Assembly (NCBI GenBank): GCA_024449915.1
Contig: JAMZAV010003153.1
Location: 1-64,000, forward strand
DNA: 64,000 nt
Source: Sweltsa coloradensis
Taxonomy: Eukaryota > Arthropoda > Insecta > Plecoptera > Chloroperlidae
Direction: 5' to 3'
Shown: piece after piece, positions 52,401-53,835 of the stretch
Numbering within the stretch: position 1 is the stretch's first letter
How the letters are laid out: each line of letters opens with the position of its first letter
Position numbers and translations under genes: made by a program
The notes under the pieces: generated by a model
What the model was told of the DNA's origin: nothing
Databases searched by the model: none
The model's input: only the letters and a program-made list of their open reading frames with translations

Positions 52401-52886
52401 GTTGCTCATAAGTTTAAACTTTTTTTTTATTTTCAGACCCAAATTTTTTTTAGGGGTGTTAAATGGGAAATGAAAATTAGGTGATTTGGTTTTCATATGT
52501 ACTCAACACATGGCACACTCACTCGTTTAACAACGACTTTGGCGTTTGCCTAGTATTTATATGCATTTATTTTTGTAAATGTGAAGATAGTTCCACACAA
52601 ATCTTTCCCAATTGAGTTATTTAACCATTTATTGGCACGCGCCAACGCAGCTAGGCGTAATTGTGCGAACTAAATGAATTATGTTCCTAATTGCCCGCTT
52701 TTCAGAGAGTGACTTCCCATATTTTTCTGGTAAATGAATGACTATTAACTGTGCAGGTCCCCCAAATTCCAGGTAGGCGCCTTGGCAAAAATTAAAGCTC
52801 TTACCTGCAAACTTAAATTTTTCTGGCAATGGGTACGTGGCGGCGAACACAATTATACAAGTTACACTGTAAATCAGCTTCATCAT
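5226..52886 (-). CDS. Secreted three-CTLD lectin with mucin-like C-terminal stalk (8 coding exons)
   Basis: Assembled by eye from splice signals and frame. Coding exons in transcript order: 52886-52805, 49571-49383, 47577-47305, 46063-45857, 43089-42853, 39194-38985, 37982-37692, 9490-5226. All seven introns are phase 1 with GT donors and AG acceptors, and each junction codon makes sense. The product has a signal peptide, three C-type lectin domains (each from two exons; about residues 28-181, 182-329, 330-496), a short Cys-rich module and a long Thr/Ser/Pro stalk of up to about 1,400 residues. No membrane segment is seen after the stalk, so secretion is inferred. Canonical EPN/QPD and WND calcium-sugar motifs are not seen, so a carbohydrate ligand is not assured. 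Intron 7 is about 28 kb and full of transposons, so extra exons or separate genes cannot be excluded. The stalk frame is interrupted by indels that look like sequence errors. Confidence 0.72.
5256..9264 (-). repeat. 27-bp minisatellite encoding the mucin stalk
   Basis: Tandem 27-bp units; on the plus strand one form begins GTACTACTTGTGGTAGGC and a second form begins GTACTACTGATGGTTGGC. The span allows well over 100 units. In the coding (minus) frame these read TTSSTLSPP, TTSSTLSLP and TISSTLSTP, always nine residues. The ends are regular, whereas 5640-9040 carries scattered single-base insertions and deletions in almost every unit, which is typical of unpolished long-read sequence. Confidence 0.9.
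7770..8175. repeat. G-run low-complexity block inside the minisatellite
   Basis: About 400 bp almost entirely of G with sparse A, T and C, abruptly replacing the minisatellite and ending where clean units resume near 8176. Open frames here are only poly-Gly. It may be a base-calling or consensus artefact in a hard repeat, or a real G-rich insertion; the abrupt borders inside an error-rich array favour artefact. Confidence 0.7.
9268..9400 (-). repeat. Second 27-bp minisatellite (PTTNGTTTT-type repeats)
   Basis: Four to five 27-bp units with core GTCGTTCCATTGGTTGTG on the plus strand, encoding PTTNGTTTT-type 9-residue repeats in the same frame as the larger array. The period is the same although the sequence differs, so the 9-residue register passes unbroken from one repeat to the other. 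Asn-Gly-Thr and Asn-Glu-Thr triplets add potential N-glycosylation sites. Confidence 0.8.
9491..10483. other. Intron 7 sequence, no gene seen
   Basis: AT-rich. 10420-10475 is a GGCT/GCTA microsatellite. The GC-rich stretch at 10170-10240 (GCGGAAGCGCCCCGGG) resembles the head of a Helentron-like element but has no recognised end. Confidence 0.4.
10488..11044 (+). repeat. 195-bp tandem repeat, three units
   Basis: The landmark TGTGGGCCCTCAATG recurs at 10491, 10685 and 10880, periods 194 and 195. The unit also contains ACAAACGGTAATTGG and AACAAATTATTTAATT. A further piece (CCAATGGATAAAG, then GAAGCCAAAATAAC) follows the BEL element at 17130, so the element sits inside the array. Confidence 0.85.
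11045..11613 (+). repeat. BEL/Pao element, 5' LTR
   Basis: Almost identical to 16569-17129; ends CGTCTTGGTGGCAACA. The first bases differ from the 3' LTR (TGTTCGCGCCAG there), so the left edge is approximate. A putative primer-binding site TGGTCCACTCGTGCCG follows at 11617. Confidence 0.85.
11973..13270 (+). pseudogene. BEL/Pao retrotransposon gag region (degenerate)
   Basis: A gag-like frame starts near 11973 (MTKQERQRSLLLARRER) and is broken by stop codons near 12070, 12255 and 12440 and after 12809. The segment LPIFAGDMTQWPDFYALF and the following helical part are the DUF1759-type gag of Pao/BEL elements. Around 13017-13215 there are zinc-knuckle-like Cys/His clusters (CLLCENSHILYKC, CCFNCLGLHSQSEC, CWRCHSTQHH). 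It would coat retroelement RNA in particles; this copy is inactive. Confidence 0.8.
13308..16460 (+). pseudogene. BEL/Pao retrotransposon pol (protease, RT, RNase H, partial integrase), degenerate
   Basis: Blocks in order: aspartic protease with the DSG triad (AVIDSGSQVSA, about 13406); reverse transcriptase over 13887-14890 with YIDD at the catalytic position near 14622; RNase H over about 15140-15520 (KLELSAALLLARLL; YSDSTIVLAWL); the integrase zinc-binding region begins near 15870. The integrase catalytic core appears to be missing: sequence passes from the N-terminal part at about 16040 to the C-terminal DUF5641-like part (NLQVGNVVYFRDSS) at about 16275. In-frame stops near 13842 and 14417 and frame changes add to the damage. 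Confidence 0.85.
16569..17129 (+). repeat. BEL/Pao element, 3' LTR
   Basis: 561 bp starting TGTTCGCGCCAGTATTAG and ending GTCTTGGTGCCAACA (TG...CA). It closely resembles the 5' LTR, indicating a fairly recent insertion despite the internal damage. A purine-rich stretch (GGTGGGCGG) lies just upstream, as expected for a polypurine tract. Confidence 0.85.
17130..17376. other. Rest of the interrupted tandem repeat, then unassigned sequence
   Basis: 17130-17170 continues the 195-bp repeat. Beyond it is AT-rich sequence with a short GATT run at 17240-17256 and no gene. Confidence 0.4.
17377..18224. mobile_element. MITE-like DNA transposon with CATGGGCGCCGG inverted ends
   Basis: Left end CATGGGCGCCGG, right end CCGGCGCCCATG; next to them a G-run (left) and C-run (right). 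Internal sequence at 18040-18150 (CAGCCCACTA, CTAAAAACCTGATTTTC) resembles 32130-32240. No transposase frame seen. Confidence 0.6.
18392..18755. mobile_element. Foldback element
   Basis: Inverted arms of about 160-170 bp: left TAATTAACACAATCAACTGG, right CCAGTTAATTGTGTTAATTA, with matching internal TTGCGTTTGACGTTTCAG and CTGAAACGTCAAACGCAA. The loop near 18565-18580 is short. Non-coding. Confidence 0.8.
18814..19558 (+). mobile_element. Helentron-like element, family B, copy 2
   Basis: Starts TTGGATGAGCGTAGC and ends GGCGGGACTTTAGCG then TTTTCCTAG, like 2553-3327. Its left third (ATTTAGCTCGGGTG) is shared with the minus-strand copy at 40811. Confidence 0.65.
19593..19665 (-). tRNA. tRNA-like cloverleaf, probably a pseudo-tRNA or SINE head
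   Basis: 73 nt fold as a complete cloverleaf: acceptor GTCCCGG with TCGGGGC (wobbles included), D arm GCTTAATTGGTAGAGC, T arm CTGGGTTCGAACCCCAG, discriminator A. The anticodon loop reads ACGTTAA: anticodon GTT (Asn) but with C instead of U at position 33, and the anticodon stem has one mismatch. It lies among repeats, so a tRNA-derived relic is more likely than a working gene. Confidence 0.4.
19733..20745 (-). mobile_element. Helentron-like element, family A, copy 2
   Basis: Plus strand starts CTAGGAAACGCTCAGTTGG and ends CGCTCGCTTCGCTCGCTTAA. In element orientation the 5' TTAAGCGAGC is matched by subterminal 3' GCTCGCTTA. An internal segment of about 300 bp (around CCATGGCAACGTTAC to CACAAAACTAATGGCATTC) is tandemly repeated. 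Confidence 0.7.
20742..20818 (+). repeat. (ATT)n microsatellite 1
   Basis: ATT repeat with one interruption (ATC). It separates the A element from an R4-like LINE fragment. Confidence 0.9.
20819..21270 (-). mobile_element. R2/R4-type LINE 3' fragment, copy 1
   Basis: Minus-strand frame ending near 21118 reads IPYVISANGIIPKKLHESI and ILNTCRIVRKFLN, matching the C-terminal end of the larger copy at 22489-24312 (IVSATAVIPHNLHDSLHQLD and CTCHIVRKFLN). The 3' UTR (AAACCGGAGCTAACATG) is also similar. It is cut at both ends by (ATT)n. Confidence 0.6.
21270..21403 (+). repeat. (ATT)n microsatellite 2
   Basis: Over 40 ATT units with a short T-rich interruption near 21367. Open frames of poly-Ile or poly-Asn across it are meaningless. 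Confidence 0.9.
21404..22432 (+). mobile_element. PHD-type LINE, copy i (5'-truncated 3' end)
   Basis: Close match to 26450-27490: RT C-terminal region (SIISYGLLAWGYSTDCHLNK, 21543-22118) with one stop near 21540, then the 3' UTR with GATGAGCCCGCATAATGGGC. It ends at ACAATAAATTGAGTAGAG directly against (ATT)n. Confidence 0.8.
22433..22488 (+). repeat. (ATT)n microsatellite 3
   Basis: About 18 ATT units between the 3' ends of two oppositely oriented LINEs. Confidence 0.9.
22489..24312 (-). mobile_element. R2/R4-type LINE with restriction-like endonuclease, 5'-truncated copy
   Basis: Minus-strand pieces in order: RT end with YMDD (LSHLMYMDDIKLYAITD, 24272-23886) and YKYLGFIQAEQ; thumb-like part (23889-23533, VLMYSFDILTWTQTEM); a Cys/His knuckle (CRKCHLTNETIDHVISGC, about 23280); then RPDIILTDK in a shifted frame at about 23010, the catalytic signature of the restriction-like endonuclease of R2/R4-type LINEs, followed by the tail to a stop at 22690 and a 3' UTR. 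At least three frameshifts. Both edges abut (ATT)n; on its own strand this is a TAA repeat, which is the kind of site reported for Dong-type R4 elements. Confidence 0.75.
24315..24403 (+). repeat. (ATT)n microsatellite 4
   Basis: About 29 ATT units between the R4-like LINE and PHD-type LINE copy ii. Confidence 0.9.
24404..27497 (+). mobile_element. PHD-type LINE, copy ii: ORF2 (endonuclease and reverse transcriptase), nearly intact
   Basis: Starts within the AP-type endonuclease (RGGGVLIYIKSSISYVL; MGDMNIDLLDE; DHYMV, 24440-25100), followed by a basic linker and RT fingers (LNVTKQPGIDGIRVTDLQ), palm (VVDLSKAFDTLNHVKLL; SGVPQSAILGPILFLVYVND) and the catalytic FIYADDILIV near 26300. Two small frameshifts, near 25840 and 26270, break the frame into 24440-25855, 25863-26288 and 26257-27126. 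The 3' UTR contains GATGAGCCCGCATAATGGGC and ends in an A-run. The element copies itself via target-primed reverse transcription; this copy is 5'-truncated at (ATT)n. Clade: CR1/Jockey-like. Confidence 0.85.
27508..27586 (+). repeat. (ATT)n microsatellite 5
   Basis: About 25 ATT units after the A-run of copy ii and before the 5' UTR of copy iii. Confidence 0.9.
27665..28279 (+). CDS. LINE ORF1: PHD finger plus coiled coil
   Basis: About 200 residues. Residues 1-55 form a PHD-type zinc finger in C4HC3 order (CGKCSSELPSDGDYVSCMGC, YHFKDCS, then WRCVKC). Residues about 70-130 are a heptad-rich coiled coil (SEIKEIKNELFSLRDLKEKL), followed by DQYGRNRNIEISNV and AVHRVPA, the pattern of the RNA-binding ORF1 domain also seen in L1-type proteins. 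It probably packages LINE RNA; the PHD finger may bind histone tails (inference). The frame ends early at 28279; matching sequence continues in other frames to about 28530, so a frameshift has shortened it. Confidence 0.75.
   Translation: MSCGKCSSELPSDGDYVSCMGCLKNYHFKDCSGLKRATYNAKSQESKSLWRCVKCRDEKKNSEAEETVTLQTVVKVVCELRSEIKEIKNELFSLRDLKEKLIESDLAIQNLVEEVAGKDKIIEELAGQVNDLDQYGRNRNIEISNVIECDNENIETIVRSIADKLNVELEDYDIDAVHRVPARNKDYPSKVEVQFTSRKKPTRY
28552..29131 (+). pseudogene. LINE ORF2 start: AP-type endonuclease, interrupted
   Basis: Starts MDLWSQDDLEG; IVFHLNIRSIRKNWDEL and VLSEVNV are the N-terminal endonuclease motifs, RLSKRGGGSILFVSKT and CVYRPPD follow, and IYIGDSNIDVLDH is the catalytic region. 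The frame is cut at 29131 by the DNA transposon and resumes at 30029 (SGFVQCVTAATREE; SDH near 30170). Confidence 0.8.
29132..30028. mobile_element. DNA transposon (TIR CCCAGCAAACAC, TA target duplication), copy A
   Basis: 897 bp with inverted ends CCCAGCAAACAC and GTGTTTGCTGGG, flanked by TA on both sides. The right third holds two copies of a palindrome (GCCCGCAAGCGGCTGGCCAG, TTCAGTTC, then its complement). The middle has a tRNA-like stretch (TGGCACAACGGTTAGAGG with GAGTTCGAGAC) that could be a Pol III promoter. The 93-codon frame at 29474 is shared with copy B but has no transposase motif; non-autonomous. Confidence 0.85.
30237..30497 (+). mobile_element. tRNA-derived SINE
   Basis: 261 bp with a tRNA-like head (TTGGCTCGGGCGCTAAGCG as box A; GGGTTCGAATCCCG as box B; anticodon loop CTCTGAT), an unrelated body, and an A-rich tail. 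Flanked by direct repeats CAGTTGCGA at 30228 and 30498: a retroposition target duplication. It lies within LINE copy iii. Confidence 0.85.
31721..32090. other. Unassigned sequence
   Basis: GC-richer than its surroundings at 31910-32040 (GCGGCGGACAGCGTCCGG). A 92-codon plus-strand frame at 31813 has no recognisable features. It replaces the missing 3' part of LINE copy iii. Confidence 0.35.
32091..32340. mobile_element. MITE-like fragment related to 17377-18224
   Basis: CAGCCCACTAATTTTTTTTA, CTAAAAACCTAATTTTCAAA and a C-run match the right third of the element at 17377. It ends GCCGCCACTGCTACGCC, like the ends of the element at 58836. No coding. Confidence 0.45.
32341..32851. other. No gene seen
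   Basis: AT-rich sequence without recognised features. Confidence 0.4.
32852..33837 (+). mobile_element. Helentron-like element, family C, copy 1
   Basis: Begins TTGAACGAGTGAGCGTAGCG; internal CAGCCGAATCGCTGAACAGA and CATCCGGTACGAGTTTA blocks; a tRNA-like stretch at 33400-33472 on the minus strand; a palindromic tail between 33470 and 33837 ending GGCGTTTCCCTAG. The 3' stem-loop is AACG-ACTTTGG-CGTT. The open frames are not gene-like. Confidence 0.65.
33838..34220 (+). repeat. Dispersed repeat D, copy 1
   Basis: Shares with 45400-45720 (inverted) the segments ACGGGTTATCGGATC, ACCAAGTTTCAA and the GGGCGACG region. No coding or known family. Confidence 0.45.
34455..34830 (-). mobile_element. 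tRNA-derived SINE family S2, copy 1
   Basis: On the minus strand the head at 34830-34755 is tRNA-like (GGCTCGTTGGTCTTG as box A, GGTTCGATTCCCG as box B). The body includes AACGGTGACTTTGGAG. Related pieces are at 39310-39410 with 40022-40205, and at 42325-42450. Confidence 0.6.
34831..35267. other. No gene seen
   Basis: AT-rich with a C-run at 35147-35160; no supported feature. Confidence 0.4.
35268..36158. mobile_element. Large palindromic element with a tRNA-like unit in each arm
   Basis: Arms at about 35268-35470 and 35835-36158 are inverted copies: AATTAAAAAATCCATCCTGA against GGGATGGATTTTTTAATT, and GTCGTTACATTATAGAA against TTCTATAATGTAACGAC. Each arm holds a tRNA-like stretch (35305-35378 minus; 36045-36118 plus) with GGTCTAGTTGGCTAAGGCGT and GGGTTCG-ACCCC. 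A second inverted pair (ATAATGTCATTACC) lies inside. Confidence 0.6.
36159..36507. other. No gene seen
   Basis: AT-rich intron sequence. Confidence 0.4.
36508..36926. mobile_element. Foldback element, copy 2
   Basis: Same family as 1679-2087: left CCCACACATAACAAAAACTT, right AAGTTTTTGTTATGTGTGGG. Flanking 36927-37050 matches 1560-1680 inverted, so both copies lie in the same larger repeat but in opposite orientation relative to it. Confidence 0.8.
36927..37691. other. Repeat fragments and intron sequence, no gene seen
   Basis: 36927-37050 is the larger repeat shared with 1560-1680. 37060-37300 is an inverted family B internal fragment (AAGCCCCACCC; TTACCTTAATGTCCATGT). 37300-37691 has no recognised feature. 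Confidence 0.45.
37692..37982 (-). CDS. Lectin-mucin gene exon 7: C-terminal half of CTLD3
   Basis: Acceptor TTCCTTGCAG|AGTTGCGG and donor AATC|GTAAGTA enclose 97 codons. Peptide motifs: HVWLGGYLYNDTFKWTSD (WIGL-like core with one W retained), TISYCAVNF with the third Cys, and SCSMKQHFLCRAN with the closing pair. There is no EPN/QPD or WND. It is the most divergent of the three domains, with a longer insert (YLLGFKCLNLDRENQKN). The next phase-compatible exon found is about 28 kb away at 9490. A partial copy of this exon sits just upstream. Confidence 0.74.
37983..38110 (-). pseudogene. Tandem partial copy of exon 7 start with intact 3' splice site
   Basis: The 128 bp immediately upstream of exon 7 carry their own TTCCTTGCAG|AG acceptor at 38110 and then a diverged copy of the exon 7 start (HIWVGGYLFNNTFKWTHDK against HVWLGGYLYNDTFKWTSDK), fading after about 35 codons into intron-like sequence ending at the real acceptor. 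The offset of 128 nt is not a multiple of three, so splicing to the upstream acceptor and reading through shifts exon 7 out of frame. Either a decayed partial duplication or a competing acceptor that yields a non-productive transcript. Confidence 0.6.
38111..38984. other. Intron 6, no gene seen
   Basis: AT-rich sequence with a short GTGT/GAGT-rich patch near 38521-38550. No repeat family recognised. Confidence 0.45.
38985..39194 (-). CDS. Lectin-mucin gene exon 6: N-terminal half of CTLD3
   Basis: Acceptor TTTCTTTCAG|AGTCTGAG and donor GAAG|GTATGGT enclose 70 codons. A Pro-rich linker (TQPLVPVPEAPG) precedes ETWNKAQNVCKTCLDGELM, the CTLD first half with helix 1 and two close Cys (VCKTC; the second is extra compared with domains 1 and 2), then LETDKEGLAKQLPFLF for helix 2. 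The open frame continues past the donor to 38917 without CTLD features. The extra Cys could form a disulfide outside the usual pairs. Confidence 0.7.
39310..40210 (-). mobile_element. SINE family S2, copy 2, split by a foldback element
   Basis: 39310-39410 (CAAGCCAACCCAGCAGGCAC) and 40022-40205 (TCCAAAGTCACCGTTTACAA) correspond to the consecutive parts of 34480-34720. They are separated by the palindrome at 39416-40021. Confidence 0.5.
39416..40021. mobile_element. 606-bp foldback element with ~290-bp arms
   Basis: Left end TAGACCCAAATATGATTTCT, right end AGAAATCATATTTGGGTCTA; matching inner parts include CTACACTCCTTTATCTACAA and TTGTAGATAAAGGAGTGTAG. The centre is near 39715. Arms diverge modestly. 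Non-coding. Confidence 0.85.
40211..40810. other. Intron 5 sequence, no gene seen
   Basis: AT-rich, with a C-run at 40664-40687. Confidence 0.4.
40811..41416 (-). mobile_element. Helentron-like element, family B, copy 3
   Basis: Plus strand starts CTAGGAAAACGCTAAAGTCC and ends CGCTTCGCTCGCTACGCTCA then TCCAA. Closest to copy 2 (shared ACCCGAGCTAAATTTTTTGG). Confidence 0.7.
41417..42324. other. Intron 5 sequence, no gene seen
   Basis: AT-rich sequence without recognised features. Confidence 0.45.
42325..42450 (-). mobile_element. SINE family S2, copy 3 (fragment)
   Basis: AGAACTGATGGACTTGAATCC and GGTATCGAACCCTAGACCTTC match the head of copy 1 at 34710-34800. Decayed. Confidence 0.4.
42451..42852. 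other. Intron 5 sequence, no gene seen
   Basis: AT-rich sequence directly downstream of lectin exon 5. Confidence 0.4.
42853..43089 (-). CDS. Lectin-mucin gene exon 5: C-terminal half of CTLD2
   Basis: Acceptor TATTTTCCAG|TGATCG and donor GAAG|GTGAGAC enclose 79 codons. Motifs in order: NAWIGGFYTNNAWTWISS (WIGL-like core and W-x-W), WYRPDNITKQGCLL with the third conserved Cys, and ECDRRRSFICEE with the last two. RPDN replaces EPN/QPD. Sequons NSS and NIT are present. The split codon with exon 4 is A|TG (Met). A Helentron-like element of family C lies just upstream in the intron. Confidence 0.76.
43174..44829 (+). mobile_element. Helentron-like element, family C, copy 2, carrying a nested DNA transposon
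   Basis: Starts TTAGACGAGCGAGCGAAGCG; body similar to 32852-33837 including the tRNA-like part (43690-43765, minus) and palindromic tail; ends GACTTTGGCGTTCCCCTAG. The DNA transposon at 43878-44684 sits in the tail. Confidence 0.65.
43878..44684. mobile_element. DNA transposon (TIR CCCAGCAAACAC), copy B
   Basis: 807 bp, TA on both sides, same ends as 29132-30028. It has one copy of the palindrome instead of two, and a local duplication of the ATGGCTGGCCATCACTTTGC block. The tRNA-like stretch and the open frame (44290-44544) are conserved with copy A at high identity, suggesting recent activity. Confidence 0.85.
44830..45399. other. Intron 4 sequence, no gene seen
   Basis: No recognised feature. 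Confidence 0.4.
45400..45720 (-). repeat. Dispersed repeat D, copy 2
   Basis: Inverted match to 33838-34220: TTGAAACTTGGTATATGA and GATCCGATAACCCGT. Diverged. Confidence 0.4.
45857..46063 (-). CDS. Lectin-mucin gene exon 4: N-terminal half of CTLD2
   Basis: Acceptor TTATCTCCAG|CTCGCTCC and donor CCAA|GTATGAC enclose 69 codons. After a linker with one sequon (NGT), the peptide reads LHIFKAEVTWSEALSQCQ and MELAKLTTQQEF, a standard CTLD first half with helix 1, the first Cys and helix 2. The open frame runs on past the donor to 45768 in non-CTLD-like sequence, which is taken as intron. Position within the CTLD matches exons 2 and 6, so the split point is conserved among the three domains. Confidence 0.72.
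46064..47304. other. Intron 3 with a (GT)n microsatellite
   Basis: 46359-46426 is an uninterrupted (GT)n tract. The remainder has no recognised gene or repeat. Confidence 0.6.
47305..47577 (-). CDS. Lectin-mucin gene exon 3: C-terminal half of CTLD1
   Basis: Acceptor CCTCTGCAG|GCTACGG and donor CTTT|GTAAGTT enclose 91 codons. It shows the CTLD core LWVGGEY (WIGL-like), a W-x-W pair (SWRWVQ), the third-position Cys in APMCLATA, and the closing pair in PCHKKRPYICEL. A DRPN tetrapeptide sits where EPN/QPD is expected, and there is no WND, so classical calcium-dependent sugar binding is doubtful. One N-glycosylation sequon (NIS) is visible. Phase 1-1 as in the rest of the gene. Confidence 0.78.
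47578..48509. other. Intron 2 sequence, no gene seen
   Basis: No recognised feature. Confidence 0.4.
48510..48970 (+). mobile_element. LINE ORF2 fragment (linker between endonuclease and RT)
   Basis: Frame 48510-48830 reads DIRRRDSLFQKWKKSPSDER then LRNLVKAKVRKAHNEYEWHL and PKKHWKYIHSR, the basic linker ahead of RT in CR1/Jockey/RTE-like LINEs. No RT core remains. It is in the opposite orientation to the lectin gene. Confidence 0.6.
49090..49300. repeat. ~70-bp tandem repeat, three units
   Basis: TACGCTTCGG recurs at 49121, 49192 and 49261 (periods 71 and 69), each followed by CCCTATTCGTATGTGCCACC-like sequence. It lies in intron 2, about 80 bp from the exon 2 donor. Confidence 0.8.
49383..49571 (-). 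CDS. Lectin-mucin gene exon 2: N-terminal half of CTLD1
   Basis: Acceptor TTGCACAG|AACC and donor ATCA|GTAAGTG enclose 63 codons in phase 1-1. The peptide has an acidic, Asn-rich linker (ETNNNVEYYDNDD) and then a typical CTLD first half: TWKEASLQCPAKGGRLLEL, with the first conserved Cys, followed by SSEEISTFIGRAL, matching the second helix region. Mobile-element debris lies just downstream in intron 2, including a 70-bp tandem repeat. Confidence 0.75.
49572..50396. other. Intron 1 sequence with a diverged tandem duplication
   Basis: 49870-49985 and 50030-50140 are related (CCCACTTCTCAATGTCCAA and CCCACTTCACAATGTCCAA, each followed by ATGAATCAATTAACA). Otherwise nothing recognised. Confidence 0.45.
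50397..50436 (-). other. Candidate alternative first exon 1b of the lectin-mucin gene
   Basis: Inside intron 1, next to a duplicate of the block upstream of exon 1, is a short minus-strand frame MQSCDCFIVLGTF followed by TTCG|GTATTGAC. The donor leaves phase 1, so splicing to exon 2 would be in frame. The short hydrophobic core could act as a weak signal peptide. Homology to the exon 1 flank supports a duplicated promoter, but the donor is weak and no transcript evidence exists. Confidence 0.25.
50437..50830. repeat. Segmental copy of the region upstream of lectin exon 1
   Basis: 50450-50590 closely matches 52900-53045 (shared GATGGCCCGTGTAG, TGTTTGTGTGGTCGTACC, CACGAGATAACTTGATT). 50600-50830 matches 54985-55200 (shared GCAGGAATACGCTTTTTACC). 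In the exon 1 copy the two halves are separated by about 1.9 kb of Helentron-like insertions, so an original block of about 400 bp was duplicated and one copy later split. Confidence 0.65.
50831..51349. other. Intron 1 sequence, simple repeats only
   Basis: 50930-51005 holds two copies of an ATCATTACTAACTAACTTAT unit; 51060-51105 is AAAAT-rich. The 68-codon minus-strand frame at 51145 has no recognised features. Confidence 0.4.
51350..51660. repeat. ~50-bp tandem repeat (AGCATGGTCGGAGATAGGTG), about seven units
   Basis: Imperfect units of AGCATGGTCGGAGATAGGTG plus AGTACCATTCTGCTAACC, lengths varying from about 40 to 60 bp. Related units at 55180-55290. Confidence 0.75.
51662..52070 (+). mobile_element. 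Helentron-like element, family C, partial copy with palindromic tail
   Basis: Contains a tRNA-like remnant (GCCTACCGAACGGAGGGTT, GTTCGATACC) and a tail palindrome from 51895 (CTAGGGAAACGCCAAAGTCG) to 52070 (TTTGGCGTTTCCCTAG). It abuts the next copy without a gap. Confidence 0.55.
52071..52553 (+). mobile_element. Helentron-like element, family C, copy 3
   Basis: Starts TTAAACAAGGGAGCGGAGCG and ends ACTTTGGCGTTTGCCTAG, 483 bp. The tRNA-like part is at 52345-52405 (GGCATGGCCTAATGGTAAGC; GGGTTGGGGTTCG). Subterminal 3' CTCGTTTAA pairs with the 5' end. Confidence 0.7.
52805..52886 (-). CDS. Lectin-mucin gene exon 1: signal peptide
   Basis: Encodes 27 residues plus one base. It starts with Met-Met-Lys, followed by a hydrophobic stretch (LIYSVTCIIVFAA) typical of a signal peptide core, then a short polar tail (TYPLPEKFKFA). 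The donor is a near-consensus CAG|GTAAGAG. The phase-1 G joins AA of exon 2 to give Glu. Two adjacent ATG codons are possible starts; the first is taken. The open frame continues into the intron as far as 52629, but the strong donor and the exon 2 match argue that this is intron. Confidence 0.7.
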
Positions 52887-53045
52887 TGCTGCTTCTCTAC
52901 AAGACTACTGTCTCGACGATGGCCCGTGTAGATGTTTGTGTGGTCGTACCTTCCTCCAAGATTGTTTTCGTCAATAGCAGACTGCACAACAGGTTACACA
53001 GTGTTATTCCGAACCAGTCTCCAGTCAGCACGAGATAACTTGATT
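52887..53045 (-). promoter_or_regulatory. Putative 5' UTR/promoter-proximal region of the lectin-mucin gene
   Basis: About 160 bp directly upstream of the start codon, conserved with a second copy at 50437-50590 and bounded upstream by Helentron-like insertions starting near 53046. I see no TATA box. The assignment rests on position and on the paralogous copy only. Confidence 0.35.
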
Positions 53046-53203
53046 TTTTGTTTGTTAAACAAGCCGCTTCGCGAACGCATTTTTAATCGCGTTGTTCGAT
53101 GAGCTTTTTTGTAAGTTTTTAGTTTGCGTGGGATCTCTTTGCTATTGCAAGTGCTTTTTGAACGCATTGTAGATGATTGTTGTCAAGTTTCTATTGTTAG
53201 TTG
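53046..53203 (-). mobile_element. Family B fragment (3' end only)
   Basis: Matches the inverted right end of family B (GAGCTTTTTTGTAAGTTTTT; GTGGGATCTCTTTGCTATTG), lying head-on to the copy at 53204. Confidence 0.5.
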
Positions 53204-53825
53204 TTGGATGAGCGTAGCGAGCGTAGCGAGCGAAGCGAAGATTCCATTTCACTACACTGGAGAAAAAAATCCGGAATGTTTTTTTTTTTTTTTCTTTTTT
53301 TTTCTGTATTATTGTGTGTTTGTCAGCACGATTCCGGCTAAACCGATACTCCAATTGCGATGAAATTTTATGGATGCCTTTGAAATCTCTGAACTTAGAA
53401 CTGCCACGTTTTTGAGCGCAATCAAAAAATTATTTCTCATGAAAATCGCAATTTTACGATTTTTTTTTGATTTTTTTAAAATTTCTTTGACTTATAACAC
53501 CTACATGCTTTATCCGATTTTAATGATTTTTTCACAGAACCATAATTTTATGAATTAAGATATTCGTGTGAAATTTGAGCGCAATCGAAAAATTATTTCT
53601 CATGAAAATCGAAATTTTACGAGTTTTTTCTTTTTTAAATTAGCCTACGATTAATTAAAAAATTAAAAGTTAAAGTTTTTTTTTATTTAATTTAATTAAT
53701 TTAAAAAAAAATCATCAACTTTGTTATGATTTTTTCACAGAACAGAAAATCCGCATAACACATGGCAGCTCAATGCACCAATTACGCTCATCCAACAACG
53801 CGGCGGGACTTAAGCGTTTTCCTAG
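53204..53825 (+). mobile_element. Helentron-like element, family B, copy 4
   Basis: Starts TTGGATGAGCGTAGCGAGCG; the 3' part reads TTACGCTCATCCAACAACGC then GGCGGGACTTAAGCGTTTTC and CTAG. The 5' TTGGATGAGCGTA and the 3' TACGCTCATCCAA are perfect complements. Confidence 0.75.
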
Positions 53826-53835
53826 TTAATAATTA

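Noticed and set aside
52629..52804. Extension of the exon 1 frame past 52805
   Set aside because: A near-consensus donor at 52804 and exact phase match to exon 2 make this intron sequence.
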